Assembly: GCA_937910685.1 (NCBI GenBank)
Contig: CALEMP010000205.1
Span: forward strand, 22,563-86,562
Source: an uncultured bacterium
GTDB lineage: Bacteria; Planctomycetota; UBA1135; GCA-002686595
DNA: 64,000 nt
Direction: 5' to 3'
The notes under the pieces were generated by a model, which was not told where the DNA came from, ran no database searches, and saw nothing but the letters and a program-made list of their open reading frames with translations. Below, piece by piece: positions 17,192-26,720 of the stretch. A program made the position numbers and the translations under genes. The first letter of the stretch is position 1. Every line of letters starts with the position of its first letter.

Positions 17192-19324
17192 TTAGTCTTC
17201 CAGCTCAAACACGCCCTCGTGGAGCTCGGCGTCCAGCTCGACACTCGTGACTGTCGTAATGATCGTACCGATCATGGGGTTGGGAAATTCGACCTCGGTA
17301 CGGAAGGGCAGCATCATTCCCGAGACCTCCCGATGATCGCCGAACTCCACGTGCTGACCAATGCGACCCAGCGCGCCCAGGTGGACCAAACTGTCCTCCG
17401 CAAGGATGCCACCCTTCTCCAGGTCGATGTACAGCGTCCTTGCCGGGGCTGATGTGCCCCCCGTGCGGACCAGGAGGACCTTCTTGCCGCCCCCTTCAAT
17501 TTTCTGAATCACCTGTGCGTCCGGGTACCAGTGCCGCCAGTCGCCGTAGCGAACAAGGGGACTATCCAAGCGCAGCATCTCGGCACGCTCGCCCTCGAGG
17601 ACGGTCAGAGGCGTGACCGAGGTAAAGGTCCGGACGGCTTCTCCGTCAAAGGCATACCTTTCGACTTGTCCCGCCGCCTCGCTGTCCATCCGAATGCTAT
17701 GGGGCCACGCGAGCAGTGTGCTTATCTCCCCGGTGATCTTCTGCTTCTCGATGGTTACAGCACCGCTCAGGCGAAGGGCTCCGAGGGATTCGAGCAGGTC
17801 GATGCGGTGGAATTTGGCGACTCGAGCCGCGACCTCGTCGATGTCAGGTAGGTCGGAAGACGGTTCGAAACGAAACTCCTTGTGGTCGCCCACGTGAAAC
17901 CCAGTCACGATCCCCGCCTCGGAACGATCGAAGGTCAAGGATTCGCTCGGATTGGGCCGCAGCTTCCAACGGTCCTCGCCCACATAGGTGAGGGGAACGA
18001 CGCCTTTGCCCATGATCTCCAGGGCCATGTCCTCCCCATCACGGATGATGGCGCGGTACAGGTCGTTCTCGTCGTCCTCCATGTAGTAGCCGAGATACTG
18101 CTCGAACGGTGGGGCTGCCTCGTTGGCGTCGAACGGCACTCCCAAAAGTAGCTCTCCAAGCACTTCCTCAACCCGTAGGCCCGTGGTGTTACCCCGGGAC
18201 TGGGTAAAATAGAAGACCATCGCCTTCTGCTCAGGGAAGGCCCAAGCATGCGTCCCATCCGAGCCCGTGTGGCCGAAGGCGACGACCTTATCATCACCGC
18301 CCTCATCCGATCCCATCCAGAGCTGCATCAAGCGCCCGTAAGCCGTGTGCAGTTCGGGCAGGCCCGTGGGCCCTTTCATCGGGTGCGGTCCGGGAGTGAG
18401 CGCCTTACGGACGAAGCGCGAACCGAGCAGCCGTTCTTTCACCGGGCGACCCTTGCGCAGCCAGAAATCCATGAAGCGACCGTAATCCTGCAGCGTGGAG
18501 TAAAGTCCCTGGGAGCCAAGAAAGAAGGGGAACAGGGGCGGCTCGTTGGGACCCCAAAAGCGAGACCATTGGCCCCGTGAACCGGCGTACTTGACGCACC
18601 CCCGCGCACGCAGGGGATGGTCTTCGGTCATGACGCAGGCGCTATCCTGCATGCCCAGCGGCCCGAGGATGCGTGAGTTCACGAACTCCACTGCGCCCAT
18701 GCCGCTCACAACCTCGATCAAGGCAGTCAGCGTGTCGGTTCCCTGGTCGCTGTACGAGAAGGCGCTGCCCGGTTCAAAGTCGAGTTCGTGCCCGGCACCG
18801 AGATCGGCGACGGCTTGGATACCGTCCAACTCGCGCAGGTTCTTGCCGAGGAGCAGAGACATGGGCAGTCCACTCGTGTGCGTGAGTAGGTGCTCGACGG
18901 TGACGCCGCGGAAGCCTTCCACATCGAAAGAGGGTAGGTACTCTGCCACCTGGTCGTCCAACTTGAGCTTCCTGTCATCCACCAGCATCAGGATCGAGGC
19001 CCCGATCAGAGGCTTGGTCATCGAGCGCACGCAGAAGACGCTGCCGGTCTCCATGGGCACCTGCCCCTCGCGGTCGCGCCAGCCATAAGCCTCGTGCAGA
19101 ATCGAGTGTCCGTTCTTGATCACGAGCAACTCGGCGCCGACGATTTCCTTATCGTCCACGAAACCCTGTACCAGGTCCCCGAGGACTGCGAGCACATCAG
19201 GTGACACGCCCTCGGCGAGAGCGCTTGAGGCCGGGAAGGGTGAGTCGGGAGTCGCCGGTTCCTGGGCAGGAGAAAAGGGTGACAAGACCAAGAGAAGGCC
19301 AAGGGTGCAGATAAATGAGCGCAT
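17192..19324 (-). CDS. Secreted serine beta-lactamase-family hydrolase with C-terminal beta-rich domain
   Basis: 710 residues. A signal peptide (MRSFICTLGLLLVLSPFSPA) ends near residue 20. The catalytic part (about 45-410) has all three marks of class C beta-lactamase/DD-peptidase folds: SMTK at 101-104 (nucleophile Ser and general-base Lys), YSD at 191-193 and HTG at 352-354. Such enzymes include esterases and D-aminopeptidases as well as true beta-lactamases; resistance should not be assumed. The last ~300 residues contain GMMLPFRTEVEFPNPMIG and TTVTSVELDAELHEGVFEL, reminiscent of LolA-like/outer-membrane lipoprotein-sorting folds. Stand-alone gene with its own upstream region of about 250 bases. 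Confidence 0.88.
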   Translation of the reverse strand: MRSFICTLGLLLVLSPFSPAQEPATPDSPFPASSALAEGVSPDVLAVLGDLVQGFVDDKEIVGAELLVIKNGHSILHEAYGWRDREGQVPMETGSVFCVRSMTKPLIGASILMLVDDRKLKLDDQVAEYLPSFDVEGFRGVTVEHLLTHTSGLPMSLLLGKNLRELDGIQAVADLGAGHELDFEPGSAFSYSDQGTDTLTALIEVVSGMGAVEFVNSRILGPLGMQDSACVMTEDHPLRARGCVKYAGSRGQWSRFWGPNEPPLFPFFLGSQGLYSTLQDYGRFMDFWLRKGRPVKERLLGSRFVRKALTPGPHPMKGPTGLPELHTAYGRLMQLWMGSDEGGDDKVVAFGHTGSDGTHAWAFPEQKAMVFYFTQSRGNTTGLRVEEVLGELLLGVPFDANEAAPPFEQYLGYYMEDDENDLYRAIIRDGEDMALEIMGKGVVPLTYVGEDRWKLRPNPSESLTFDRSEAGIVTGFHVGDHKEFRFEPSSDLPDIDEVAARVAKFHRIDLLESLGALRLSGAVTIEKQKITGEISTLLAWPHSIRMDSEAAGQVERYAFDGEAVRTFTSVTPLTVLEGERAEMLRLDSPLVRYGDWRHWYPDAQVIQKIEGGGKKVLLVRTGGTSAPARTLYIDLEKGGILAEDSLVHLGALGRIGQHVEFGDHREVSGMMLPFRTEVEFPNPMIGTIITTVTSVELDAELHEGVFELED

Positions 19325-19572
19325 AGTGAAAGTCAGGTCAAGTCGTGGACTGAAATGTCCCTCCCGCCAAGGCAGGGTACGCTGGTAGTGGGATTCTCTT
19401 CACTCCAACTTCGAATACGGCCGTTTCCCCACGCCTTCTTACTCCGTTTTCCGACAACGACTTGGCTTCCCCGCGCGGAGTCCCCGACGCTCACCTTCAC
19501 GGGCACTTTGCTCGAACCTGACGCACTCCCTGTTTCCTATGCTGGGCGGAGCTTCTCCAACCACCTTCTGCC
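19325..19572. other. Divergent intergenic region
   Basis: 248 bases between two divergently read genes must hold both promoters. A TATGCT hexamer at 19538-19543 lies 30 bases before the glycosylase-homologue start, but I see no good -35 partner. Nothing else recognisable. Confidence 0.4.
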
Positions 19573-20406
19573 ATGACACCTCACGATCCCCCTTCTGAAC
19601 TTGCGGAACTCTCCCGGGCCCTTTCCCGGGAAGTACAGCGTCGGGAATGGCATGGTCAGCGCCAGGCGGCGGCCCCCGTGGCCCCAGCGCTTGGTGCTGA
19701 TGGAGCCCAAACGGCAGCCCCCGCGGCGGCAGCTCCCCCGGCGGTCCAGGTTTCCCAGCCGGTCCAGCCAGAAAAAAGGGACCAAAAAACCCCAGTCCCT
19801 CCCTCCCTTGAGGAGCGCCTCGCCCAAATCCAGGCCCAAGCCGCCCAAATCTCGGACCTCACCCAACTGCAGGCCGCAGCAGAGGCCTGCACCGCTTGCG
19901 TTTTGTGCAACAGTCGCCAAAAAACTGTGGCACCCCGAATCAATGGTTCCGCGGGGGTGGCCTTTGTGGTCCTTGCCCCCGCCGAAGAGGCCCGCAATAC
20001 CCCCCTGGGAGGCCCAGCAGGGGATCTGCTCGATAAAATCGTCACCGGAGGCATGAAACTCAAGCCTGCCCAGACTGCCCTAATCAGCCTCGTACAGTGC
20101 CGCCCCCCCCAGGACCGGCCCCCCACGGCGGACGAAATCCGGCTCTGTTCCCCCTGGGCTCAGCGCCAGCTCGAGCTGCTCCAGGCCAAGGTCTTGGTGC
20201 CCCTCGGAGCACCTGCCGCCAACGCCCTCTTGGGCAAAAATCAGGGTTTGGAGACCCTGAGGGGCCATATCCACCGTCCTGAGGGTCCTCCTGTGGTGCC
20301 CACCTACCACCCCCAGGACCTGCTTGCTAACCCCCAACTCAAGGCCCCCTGTTGGAAGGATATCCAGCTGGCCATGGGGGAATTGGGCCTGCCCACGGGG
20401 GGCTGA
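19573..20406 (+). CDS. Family 4 uracil-DNA glycosylase homologue with altered active-site motifs
   Basis: 277 residues. Residues 1-100 are Ala/Pro/Gln-rich and probably disordered. The rest aligns by eye with family 4 UDG: CTAC (106, 109) plus QCRPPQDRPPTADEIRLC (C176, C192) give the four [4Fe-4S] cysteines, followed by KVLVPLGAPAANALLG and PTYHPQDLL. However, the GE(G/A)PG motif expected near residue 133 reads VVLAPAEEA. The Asn normally before the V-K-CRPP element is Ser (ISLVQCRPP), and CRPPQNR reads CRPPQDR. Iron-sulfur fold retained, catalytic signature changed: it may have another activity or be non-catalytic. It is the first plus-strand gene after the divergent gap. Confidence 0.82.
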   Translation: MTPHDPPSELAELSRALSREVQRREWHGQRQAAAPVAPALGADGAQTAAPAAAAPPAVQVSQPVQPEKRDQKTPVPPSLEERLAQIQAQAAQISDLTQLQAAAEACTACVLCNSRQKTVAPRINGSAGVAFVVLAPAEEARNTPLGGPAGDLLDKIVTGGMKLKPAQTALISLVQCRPPQDRPPTADEIRLCSPWAQRQLELLQAKVLVPLGAPAANALLGKNQGLETLRGHIHRPEGPPVVPTYHPQDLLANPQLKAPCWKDIQLAMGELGLPTGG

Positions 20407-20951
20407 AGCCCCTCACCTGGACCTAAACCAGGGGGTAACCGGCCCTTAGATCCCGGGTATGGCCCGTGCGGAAACCCCAGGTTTGCAGAGAGTGGCCAGT
20501 GTGATTGTTGACCCTCCCTGTCCCCACGGGTATGCTCCCGCTCCTTCTTTTCCATTCCTATTCTCACCCTGCGGCGCGTCCGCGGGGGCACCCGCCATCC
20601 CATGGGCCCTGCGCGTCAGGGCATCCACAGGTCATGGAGTGTGCCAGATCCTCTCGGTCGAGCCCCATTGCGCGCAGGTTCATCCCGGCCGGATTCAGCT
20701 CTGTGAGCCGTTCCTTTTTTAGTCCTAATCTTTCACCCCCTTGGTCATACCAGACGCTCCACACCCGTGGACGTCCAGCATGCACCGATGGGTTATTGAG
20801 TCTGCACGGTTTGCGATCTTCTTCGCAGATTGCGCTGGCTGCTGATTCCCGCACGTCATTCACTCGGTGTGCAAGAATCCACCCCCCCCGTAAAACCAAC
20901 GGGCCGGTCTCCCGGTCCCTTGGGCTTCACCCCCCCCACCCCCCAAGCCCC
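20407..20951. other. Long C-rich leader before the first secretin gene
   Basis: 545 bases without a supported gene. The secretin frame stays open back to 20505, but the added peptide is Pro/His/Ser-rich and would place the lipoprotein signal 150 residues inside the protein, so I treat it as leader. It contains a good sigma-70-like promoter (20508-20536) and C-tracts at about 20882 and 20930. Confidence 0.6.
20508..20536 (+). promoter_or_regulatory. Sigma-70-like promoter for the secretin locus
   Basis: TTGACC at 20508-20513 and TATGCT at 20531-20536 are separated by exactly 17 bases. This is the best -35/-10 pair in the window. Transcription would begin near 20543, leaving an untranslated leader of about 410 bases before the ATG at 20952. 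Confidence 0.55.
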
Positions 20952-23579
20952 ATGCGGTTCCGTAACCGTTCCCTGATGCTTCAAACTCCGGCACCGGCCA
21001 ATTCTCTTTTGGCCCCCTTGGCGATCCTCACCCTGATCGCATCTTGCCAGTCCCCTCAACAGGAAGACGCCAAAGCCCTCGTGGCACCGGCGGCCTTGCC
21101 CGAGGTGACGCAACCCATCAACACCGCAGCGGTCTCCGCCACTGCTCCTATGGCAGCTGCGTCCCAGGACGACGAAGCCATGGATCGGGTTGCACGCAGG
21201 CGTCAAGCCCGTATCTCCATGGCCCAGGATCTCGTCACCCAAGCCGTGACGGATATCGACCATGCAAATCTGGATGCAGCAGCCTTGAGCTACAGCCAGG
21301 CCTTGCAGCTCGACCCTTCCAACGCCAACGCCGTCGAAGGCTTGCGCAGGGTGCAAGCCCTCATGGGGGACAAGTTCTCCGAGTCGATCGACGCTTTCGA
21401 TAATGCCGGTGAGCGCATTCTGGTTCAACGCCAGATGGCCCGCCTGGAAGCCAGCGAACACGCGCGCAAAGGTGACGGCGCAATGTCAGCCACGGACTTT
21501 GATGGCGCAGTCGAGCACTACCGCATGGCACTTGCGGTTTTGGCTTGGACCCCCGCCATTGCCCAAGGCGGCCTAGACCGCTCCCTCCTGGAAGGCCGTC
21601 TGGAAGCAGCCCAAGCTGCCCGCGCCGAAGCGGAAGTGAACAGCGAGCGCCTCGCCCGGGAAGCTGCGAATGAAGCAACCGCAATGGCCGAGAAAGAGGA
21701 AAAAGACCGTCGTAAGATGGAACTGGAGCACTGGTACGAGCGCGCCAACCAAGCCTTCTTGGCCGACCGCTACACCGATGCCGAAAGGTGGTGCCAATTG
21801 GTTCTGCAAACCGACCCCTCCAACAAGGCCGCTCAGGATCTTTCCCGCGCCGCCAGTGAGTTGCGCCACGTGACCGCAGACGAGAGCAACCGCAAGCTGT
21901 ACCGCGAACAATGGCTCAAGACCATGGACGAGCTCGGCATGATGGACGTGCCCCAAATCGATCCCTTGGTGTTCGACCTGGACCGCTGGCGCGAAGTCGC
22001 CAACCGCAAGCCTATCTCTGCCAACATGGACAGCACCGCTAACAGCGAGCGCTCCGCCATCATGGCGCGCCTCGACGATGTGCGCTTCGCTCCCCCGTTC
22101 GACGAGGATCCCCTTGAGTCCGTGGCCAGCTACCTGCAGGACCTGACGGGAGTCAACTTCCACGTCAGCGCCCGGGTGCGCGCTGAGCTCGACGAATCCG
22201 AAACCACCATCAACCTGACCCTCCGTTCCGAGCGCAGCGTGCGCAAGGTGCTCGACCTCATCAGTGAAACGAGCGAGAGTCTGCGCTGGTCCGTCAAGGA
22301 CGGTGTGGTGCGCTTCATCGTTGCGGACGAAATGACCGGCGGTCAGGTCCCGATCAACTACAAAGTTCACGACCTGATCAACCCGATCCCCGATTTCCCC
22401 GGTCGGGACATCAACATCTCCCCCTCCGGCGGCCTTGTCCCCCCGGACCAAGACACCGCAGAGCGCGAAACCAACGTCTTGGCCTCGGACCTGCTTGAGG
22501 ATCTGATCCGCAACACCATCTCCCCCGAGTCCTGGGACCTCGACGCCAACAACTCGATCCGCATCACCGACACCGGCGCGATGGTGGTCAACCAGACCCC
22601 CGAAGTGCAGGCCAAGATTGCATCCCTGCTGGAAGACCTTCGTGAAGCCACCGGCATCATGGTGGACATCCAAGCCCAGTTCATGAAAGTCCAAGACAAT
22701 TTCCTTGAGGACATTGGCGTGGACTTCAAAGGCCTTGGCCAACCCGGCCTTGGCAGCAACGGCAACGACATGAACGACTTCGGCGACCCGTCGATCAGTT
22801 CCGACTTGGCCGGTTCCCCCGGCTCCGACAACACCGTCGGTGCTTTCTTCGACGAAGGAGAAGACGGTTCGATCCGCACGCGGGTCGAGCACCTTTACGG
22901 GAGCCAGCTTGGCACGGATGATTTCCGCGGCTCGGGTGGATTCTCCTTCCAGTGGACCTTCCTCAACGACCTCGAGCTTGAGGTCATCCTGCGCGCGGTG
23001 CAAAAATCCGAGCGCATCGAGCTGGTCACTGCCCCCCGCATTCTGGTTCACAACGCCGCACGGGCCAACCTGTCCGTGCTCAACCAAGTGGCCTACGTGG
23101 CGGACTTCGACGTGGAGATCGCCCAGGCGGCCTCCATCGCCGACCCCATTGTGCAGGTCATCCAAGACGGCGTGGTTCTTGATGTGCGCCCGGTGGTTTC
23201 CGCCGATCGTCGCTTCATCAACTTGCAGCTGCGCCCGACCATCGCTCACTTGACGCGACCGATCGAGCAACGGGCCACAACCCTTGGTTCTTCGAACTCG
23301 GTGACCATCGAGCTCCCCGAAGTTGAAATCCAGCGGGTGCGCACCTCGGTGCCCATGCCGGACGGAGCCACGGTCATGCTTGGCGGCAACAAGATTTCCC
23401 GCAAGCAGGACATGCAGTCCGGTGTGCCGATCTTGAACAAGATCCCCTTCATCTCGTTCCTCTTCGAGCGCAAGGGCAAATTTGTCAGCAACGAGAAACT
23501 GCTGATCCTGCTGAAAGCCAAGATCGTCATTCCCAGGGAGTTTGAGCCCACCCCGGCACAGCTTGGCCAGACGTACTAG
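20952..23579 (+). CDS. Lipoprotein secretin with TPR-containing N-terminal half
   Basis: 875 residues from the ATG at 20952 (an ATG at 20976 is also possible). The signal ends in a lipobox I-A-S-C (Cys32), so the protein should be anchored in a lipid leaflet. Residues about 90-320 contain TPR and coiled-coil helices (AALSYSQALQLDPSNANAVE; YTDAERWCQLVLQTDPSN). An STN/N0-like segment follows (PLESVASYLQDLTGVNFHVS), then an N-domain repeat ending NQTPEVQAKIASLLEDL. The secretin core ends in GVPILNKIPFISFLFERK and NEKLLILLKAKIVI, the conserved secretin C-terminus. Secretins form gated multimeric outer-membrane channels. It is the first gene of the locus ending with a paralogue at 30668-33337. Confidence 0.9.
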   Translation: MRFRNRSLMLQTPAPANSLLAPLAILTLIASCQSPQQEDAKALVAPAALPEVTQPINTAAVSATAPMAAASQDDEAMDRVARRRQARISMAQDLVTQAVTDIDHANLDAAALSYSQALQLDPSNANAVEGLRRVQALMGDKFSESIDAFDNAGERILVQRQMARLEASEHARKGDGAMSATDFDGAVEHYRMALAVLAWTPAIAQGGLDRSLLEGRLEAAQAARAEAEVNSERLAREAANEATAMAEKEEKDRRKMELEHWYERANQAFLADRYTDAERWCQLVLQTDPSNKAAQDLSRAASELRHVTADESNRKLYREQWLKTMDELGMMDVPQIDPLVFDLDRWREVANRKPISANMDSTANSERSAIMARLDDVRFAPPFDEDPLESVASYLQDLTGVNFHVSARVRAELDESETTINLTLRSERSVRKVLDLISETSESLRWSVKDGVVRFIVADEMTGGQVPINYKVHDLINPIPDFPGRDINISPSGGLVPPDQDTAERETNVLASDLLEDLIRNTISPESWDLDANNSIRITDTGAMVVNQTPEVQAKIASLLEDLREATGIMVDIQAQFMKVQDNFLEDIGVDFKGLGQPGLGSNGNDMNDFGDPSISSDLAGSPGSDNTVGAFFDEGEDGSIRTRVEHLYGSQLGTDDFRGSGGFSFQWTFLNDLELEVILRAVQKSERIELVTAPRILVHNAARANLSVLNQVAYVADFDVEIAQAASIADPIVQVIQDGVVLDVRPVVSADRRFINLQLRPTIAHLTRPIEQRATTLGSSNSVTIELPEVEIQRVRTSVPMPDGATVMLGGNKISRKQDMQSGVPILNKIPFISFLFERKGKFVSNEKLLILLKAKIVIPREFEPTPAQLGQTY

Positions 23580-23600
23580 CTGACCCCCTCATATGAGACC

Positions 23601-23634
23601 CCAGGGCGGGCGTCCCCGTGGACGCCCGCCCTGG
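23601..23634 (+). terminator. Strong intergenic hairpin after the first secretin gene
   Basis: A perfect 15-bp GC-rich stem (arms 23601-23615 and 23620-23634) with a four-base loop begins 21 bases after the secretin stop. No T-run follows, so it may be a factor-dependent terminator, an attenuator, or a 3'-end stabiliser that separates expression of the secretin from downstream genes. Confidence 0.6.
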
Positions 23635-23784
23635 TCACTATCAAGGGGCATCCTTTTGGAGCCTCTTCCCGTATCCTCTTCGCCCCAGACAGGTAGTCCT
23701 CCTGTCCTCCAGCCCCTGCCCCAAGGCCCAGCCCTTCTCTGGCCGAGCCAAAAGGCTGATCCTCAACGCCCCCCACTTCGATCC

Positions 23785-26673
23785 ATGTCAAGAGTGACAC
23801 CCATCCTGTCCATCCTGCTCCTTGCCCCAGTCATGAGTCAGGCTGGAGGCGATGTTGAGACTGATGTTGAGTTCGCCCGTGGACTAGCCAGCGAGTGGGC
23901 CTTTGTGGACCTCGCGGAGGTCGTCTTGGACGAGGCCGAGCGCGGAGCCTCCAGCAAGGTGACCGACATGCTGCTCGTCACCCGCTGCGAGGTGATTGCC
24001 GCCGGTGCCCTCAACGAACGGGACCCCGTCAAGCGCCTTGAGTTGTTTGAAGATGCCCTCGGCCGCTTCAACTCATTCCTCGACGAGAACGGGAACTCCC
24101 CCCACGCGGGCGCCGCAGAACAAGCCCTCGTGGAAACCAGCGCGTATTACGCGCGGGCTCTCGAGCTCTCCCTCGCAGATGCTGTGGGCGAAGAAGCCCA
24201 GGCCCTGCGTGAGCGCCAGGCCGAAGTGCTCACCGGCGCCGTGGCGCGCACAGCGGAATTGATCGCCACCCTCGAAAGCCTGGGCAGCGAGGGGCGCGGG
24301 GAACGCCGCACCCGCGAGATGTACGAGTTGATGCTCAACCGAGGGGGCATGCTGGCCAACATCGGTCGCAGCGACCCTAGCACCACCTACTTCTTTGACA
24401 GCGCCCTGGGCGCCTACGAAGATCTCGTGTTCAGCGCGGGCGAGGGCACGCTCTACGCCCTGCGCGCCTACTCCGGCATGGGCGACGTATTCGCCTACCA
24501 GGAACTATGGGCAGACGCCGCAGCCTTCTACGGGGCGGTGGTCGAGACCACCTTGCCCTCCGACACGGCCGAGTGGGAAGCAGTCAAGAAAGACTACGAG
24601 TTGGGAGCCGCTGACATCGAAGTGCGTTTCGCCCTGATGCAGATTGCGATCCCGGGCCTCTTGAAGGCCCACGTCAACGCCAACGAGTCCTCCGAAGCAG
24701 TGCGCTACGCCCTGCACTTCCTGAACACCCAGGCCAGAGAAGGCGTGTCCAGCACGGCCCAGACCTATGAAGCCATGCTGGAGTGCTCCCGCACTTTCCT
24801 CAGCATTGGTGGCTGGGTCGGCGGCAGCTTTGCCAACGGCAGCGCCCAATGGTTCGAGACCGAAGAAGAGGCCAAGGCAGCCGTGCGCAACCGCCGTCAA
24901 CGCCAGGACGCAACCAGCTTGTCCATGAATCTCGCCACCAGCACGGCGGACGAGAACAAGGGCAACGCCCTGCGCACCCAGGCTCAGAAGCTCATCAGCG
25001 AGATTTCCAGCCGCCCGGGCGTCACCGTTTCCCCGGAACTGCGCGTGGCCGCGGCCGAAGGCGAGTACCGCTCCGGCAACAACGATCAGGCCCTGACCAT
25101 TCTGAAGGAGATCATGACCGATCTCGATGGGTCTCCCGAGAACGTGCGTCTTGAACTCGGCCCCAAGGTCTTGAACCTCTTGGGCTTAACCTACCGCGCC
25201 GCCGAGCGTCCCCTGGAATCGGCCTTTGCCTTCCGCGAAGGGTGGAACCGCTTCCGAGGTGGCGATCCCATCTTGGATCGCAAGAACGCCGAGTCTTACT
25301 ACGCCATGATTCGCCAGGTGGCCAAGGCTGCCAACCAGGACAAGGAAATCCTCGAGCGCATGTTGAGCGAAGCGGAGATCTGGGTCAGCGAAGCAGGCAG
25401 CGATCGCGAAGACGTGATCCTCTGGCGCCGGGGTGAAAAGGCCTACGACAAGCGCGACTGGGAAGGGGCGAAGGAAGCCTTCGCCATGATTCCTGAGGAC
25501 AGCGAGCACTGGGAAAAGGGCTACGTCAAGATCGGCGTCTGTCTCGTGCGCGACGGCATTTACGCCGAAGCCATTGAGCGATTCGACGATTACCTCGACA
25601 AGGTGCGCGTGGACCCCGCCCGGGCAACAGAAATCCCCGCCCGTCTCACCGCTCGCAAGGCGGCCAGCTTGGAGGCCGAGTTCTTCCGCGGACTCTCCCA
25701 CTACCAGCTCAAGCAATACCCCCAAGTCATTTCCCTGCTGGCCACCTTCTACTCGGACTACCCCGAGCAGGCCAAGCTGGCGAACTGGACCTTGGACATG
25801 ATCATGCGCAGCCAATTGGCTCTCGGCGGCCGTTCGGAAGCTCGTGCAGCCCTGGACGTCATGAACGAGCTCTATAACGAAGAGGGCCGCACCGCAAGGG
25901 CGATCATATCCTTCTACAACCAGCTCTCTGACGCGCAAAAGGAAACCTCCGACCCCGCACAATCAGATGTGCTCCTCCGGGAAATGGCCGAGTTACTCTC
26001 GCGCACGAACCCGATCGGCACCCCGGACATGAACGCCCTTAAGCGCGAAGCCGATCACTGGCGCGACCTGGGGGAATGGGCCGAAGCGGAGCGAGTGTTG
26101 CTTCACATCGTGAGCGTCTTTGGCGAAGACGACAAGTACAAGGCGGAAGTCACCCAGTTCCGTTTGCCAAGCTTGGGACACGCCCTCATTCAGCAGAAGA
26201 AGGTTGCCGACGCCAAGGCAATACTGACCCCACTGATCATGTCCGAAGATCAGGCCCCCACCTTCCAAATGTTGATGGATTGGTCCAAGGCCATGAGCGG
26301 CTGGGTTGAAGCGGACGGTCCTCAAGGCCGCCTCGTGGAAATCCCGGGGGCATCGGGTACCGCCGAAGAGTTCGAATTCATGAGCCAGAAACTCGGCATC
26401 CTCTCGAACTCCACCAAGCGCTTCACCAAATGGACCGATTGCGAGTGGTACGAGGTCAAGTTCCGATTCTGCTATGCCTATTACGCTTGGGGTCAAATGG
26501 ATCCCCGTAAGCAAGAGGCCTTCCAACGCCACATGGAAAGCGTCTCCATCGGCATCGAAGGAGATTGGGATTCGATCGATACATTCTGCAGCGTCGATGA
26601 TGACGAAGCGGTCAGGGACAACCTCGGGGGCAAAAAACTCTCCACTTGGTTCCGCTGGCTGAGTGCCCGCTAG
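23785..26673 (+). CDS. Large exported TPR/helical-repeat protein
   Basis: 962 residues from the ATG at 23785. This start gives a clean signal peptide (SRVTPILSILLLAPVMSQAGG); the frame is open upstream to 23593, but that leader is Pro/Gln-rich and spans the hairpin. The mature protein is almost entirely alpha-helical solenoid with TPR-like units: GNNDQALTILKEIMTDLDGS, DWEGAKEAFAMIPEDSEH, YAEAIERFDDYLDKVR, LGEWAEAERVLLHIVSVFGE. No catalytic motif seen. Its place between a secretin and ExbB/ExbD genes suggests a periplasmic scaffold linking the motor to the channel, which is inference. Confidence 0.85.
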   Translation: MSRVTPILSILLLAPVMSQAGGDVETDVEFARGLASEWAFVDLAEVVLDEAERGASSKVTDMLLVTRCEVIAAGALNERDPVKRLELFEDALGRFNSFLDENGNSPHAGAAEQALVETSAYYARALELSLADAVGEEAQALRERQAEVLTGAVARTAELIATLESLGSEGRGERRTREMYELMLNRGGMLANIGRSDPSTTYFFDSALGAYEDLVFSAGEGTLYALRAYSGMGDVFAYQELWADAAAFYGAVVETTLPSDTAEWEAVKKDYELGAADIEVRFALMQIAIPGLLKAHVNANESSEAVRYALHFLNTQAREGVSSTAQTYEAMLECSRTFLSIGGWVGGSFANGSAQWFETEEEAKAAVRNRRQRQDATSLSMNLATSTADENKGNALRTQAQKLISEISSRPGVTVSPELRVAAAEGEYRSGNNDQALTILKEIMTDLDGSPENVRLELGPKVLNLLGLTYRAAERPLESAFAFREGWNRFRGGDPILDRKNAESYYAMIRQVAKAANQDKEILERMLSEAEIWVSEAGSDREDVILWRRGEKAYDKRDWEGAKEAFAMIPEDSEHWEKGYVKIGVCLVRDGIYAEAIERFDDYLDKVRVDPARATEIPARLTARKAASLEAEFFRGLSHYQLKQYPQVISLLATFYSDYPEQAKLANWTLDMIMRSQLALGGRSEARAALDVMNELYNEEGRTARAIISFYNQLSDAQKETSDPAQSDVLLREMAELLSRTNPIGTPDMNALKREADHWRDLGEWAEAERVLLHIVSVFGEDDKYKAEVTQFRLPSLGHALIQQKKVADAKAILTPLIMSEDQAPTFQMLMDWSKAMSGWVEADGPQGRLVEIPGASGTAEEFEFMSQKLGILSNSTKRFTKWTDCEWYEVKFRFCYAYYAWGQMDPRKQEAFQRHMESVSIGIEGDWDSIDTFCSVDDDEAVRDNLGGKKLSTWFRWLSAR

Positions 26674-26720
26674 AACAGCACCCAGATCGCCCCGCCCCCA
26701 AGCCCCTCATCCCCCCCACC

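Noticed and set aside
20505..20951. N-terminal extension of the first secretin
   Set aside because: It would place the lipoprotein signal and lipobox about 150 residues inside the protein, and the proposed promoter overlaps its beginning.
21573..23270. 565-codon open frame antisense to the first secretin
   Set aside because: It lies wholly opposite a well-supported gene, its translation is Val/His/Asp-rich low-complexity and matches no family; it is a by-product of high GC and codon bias.
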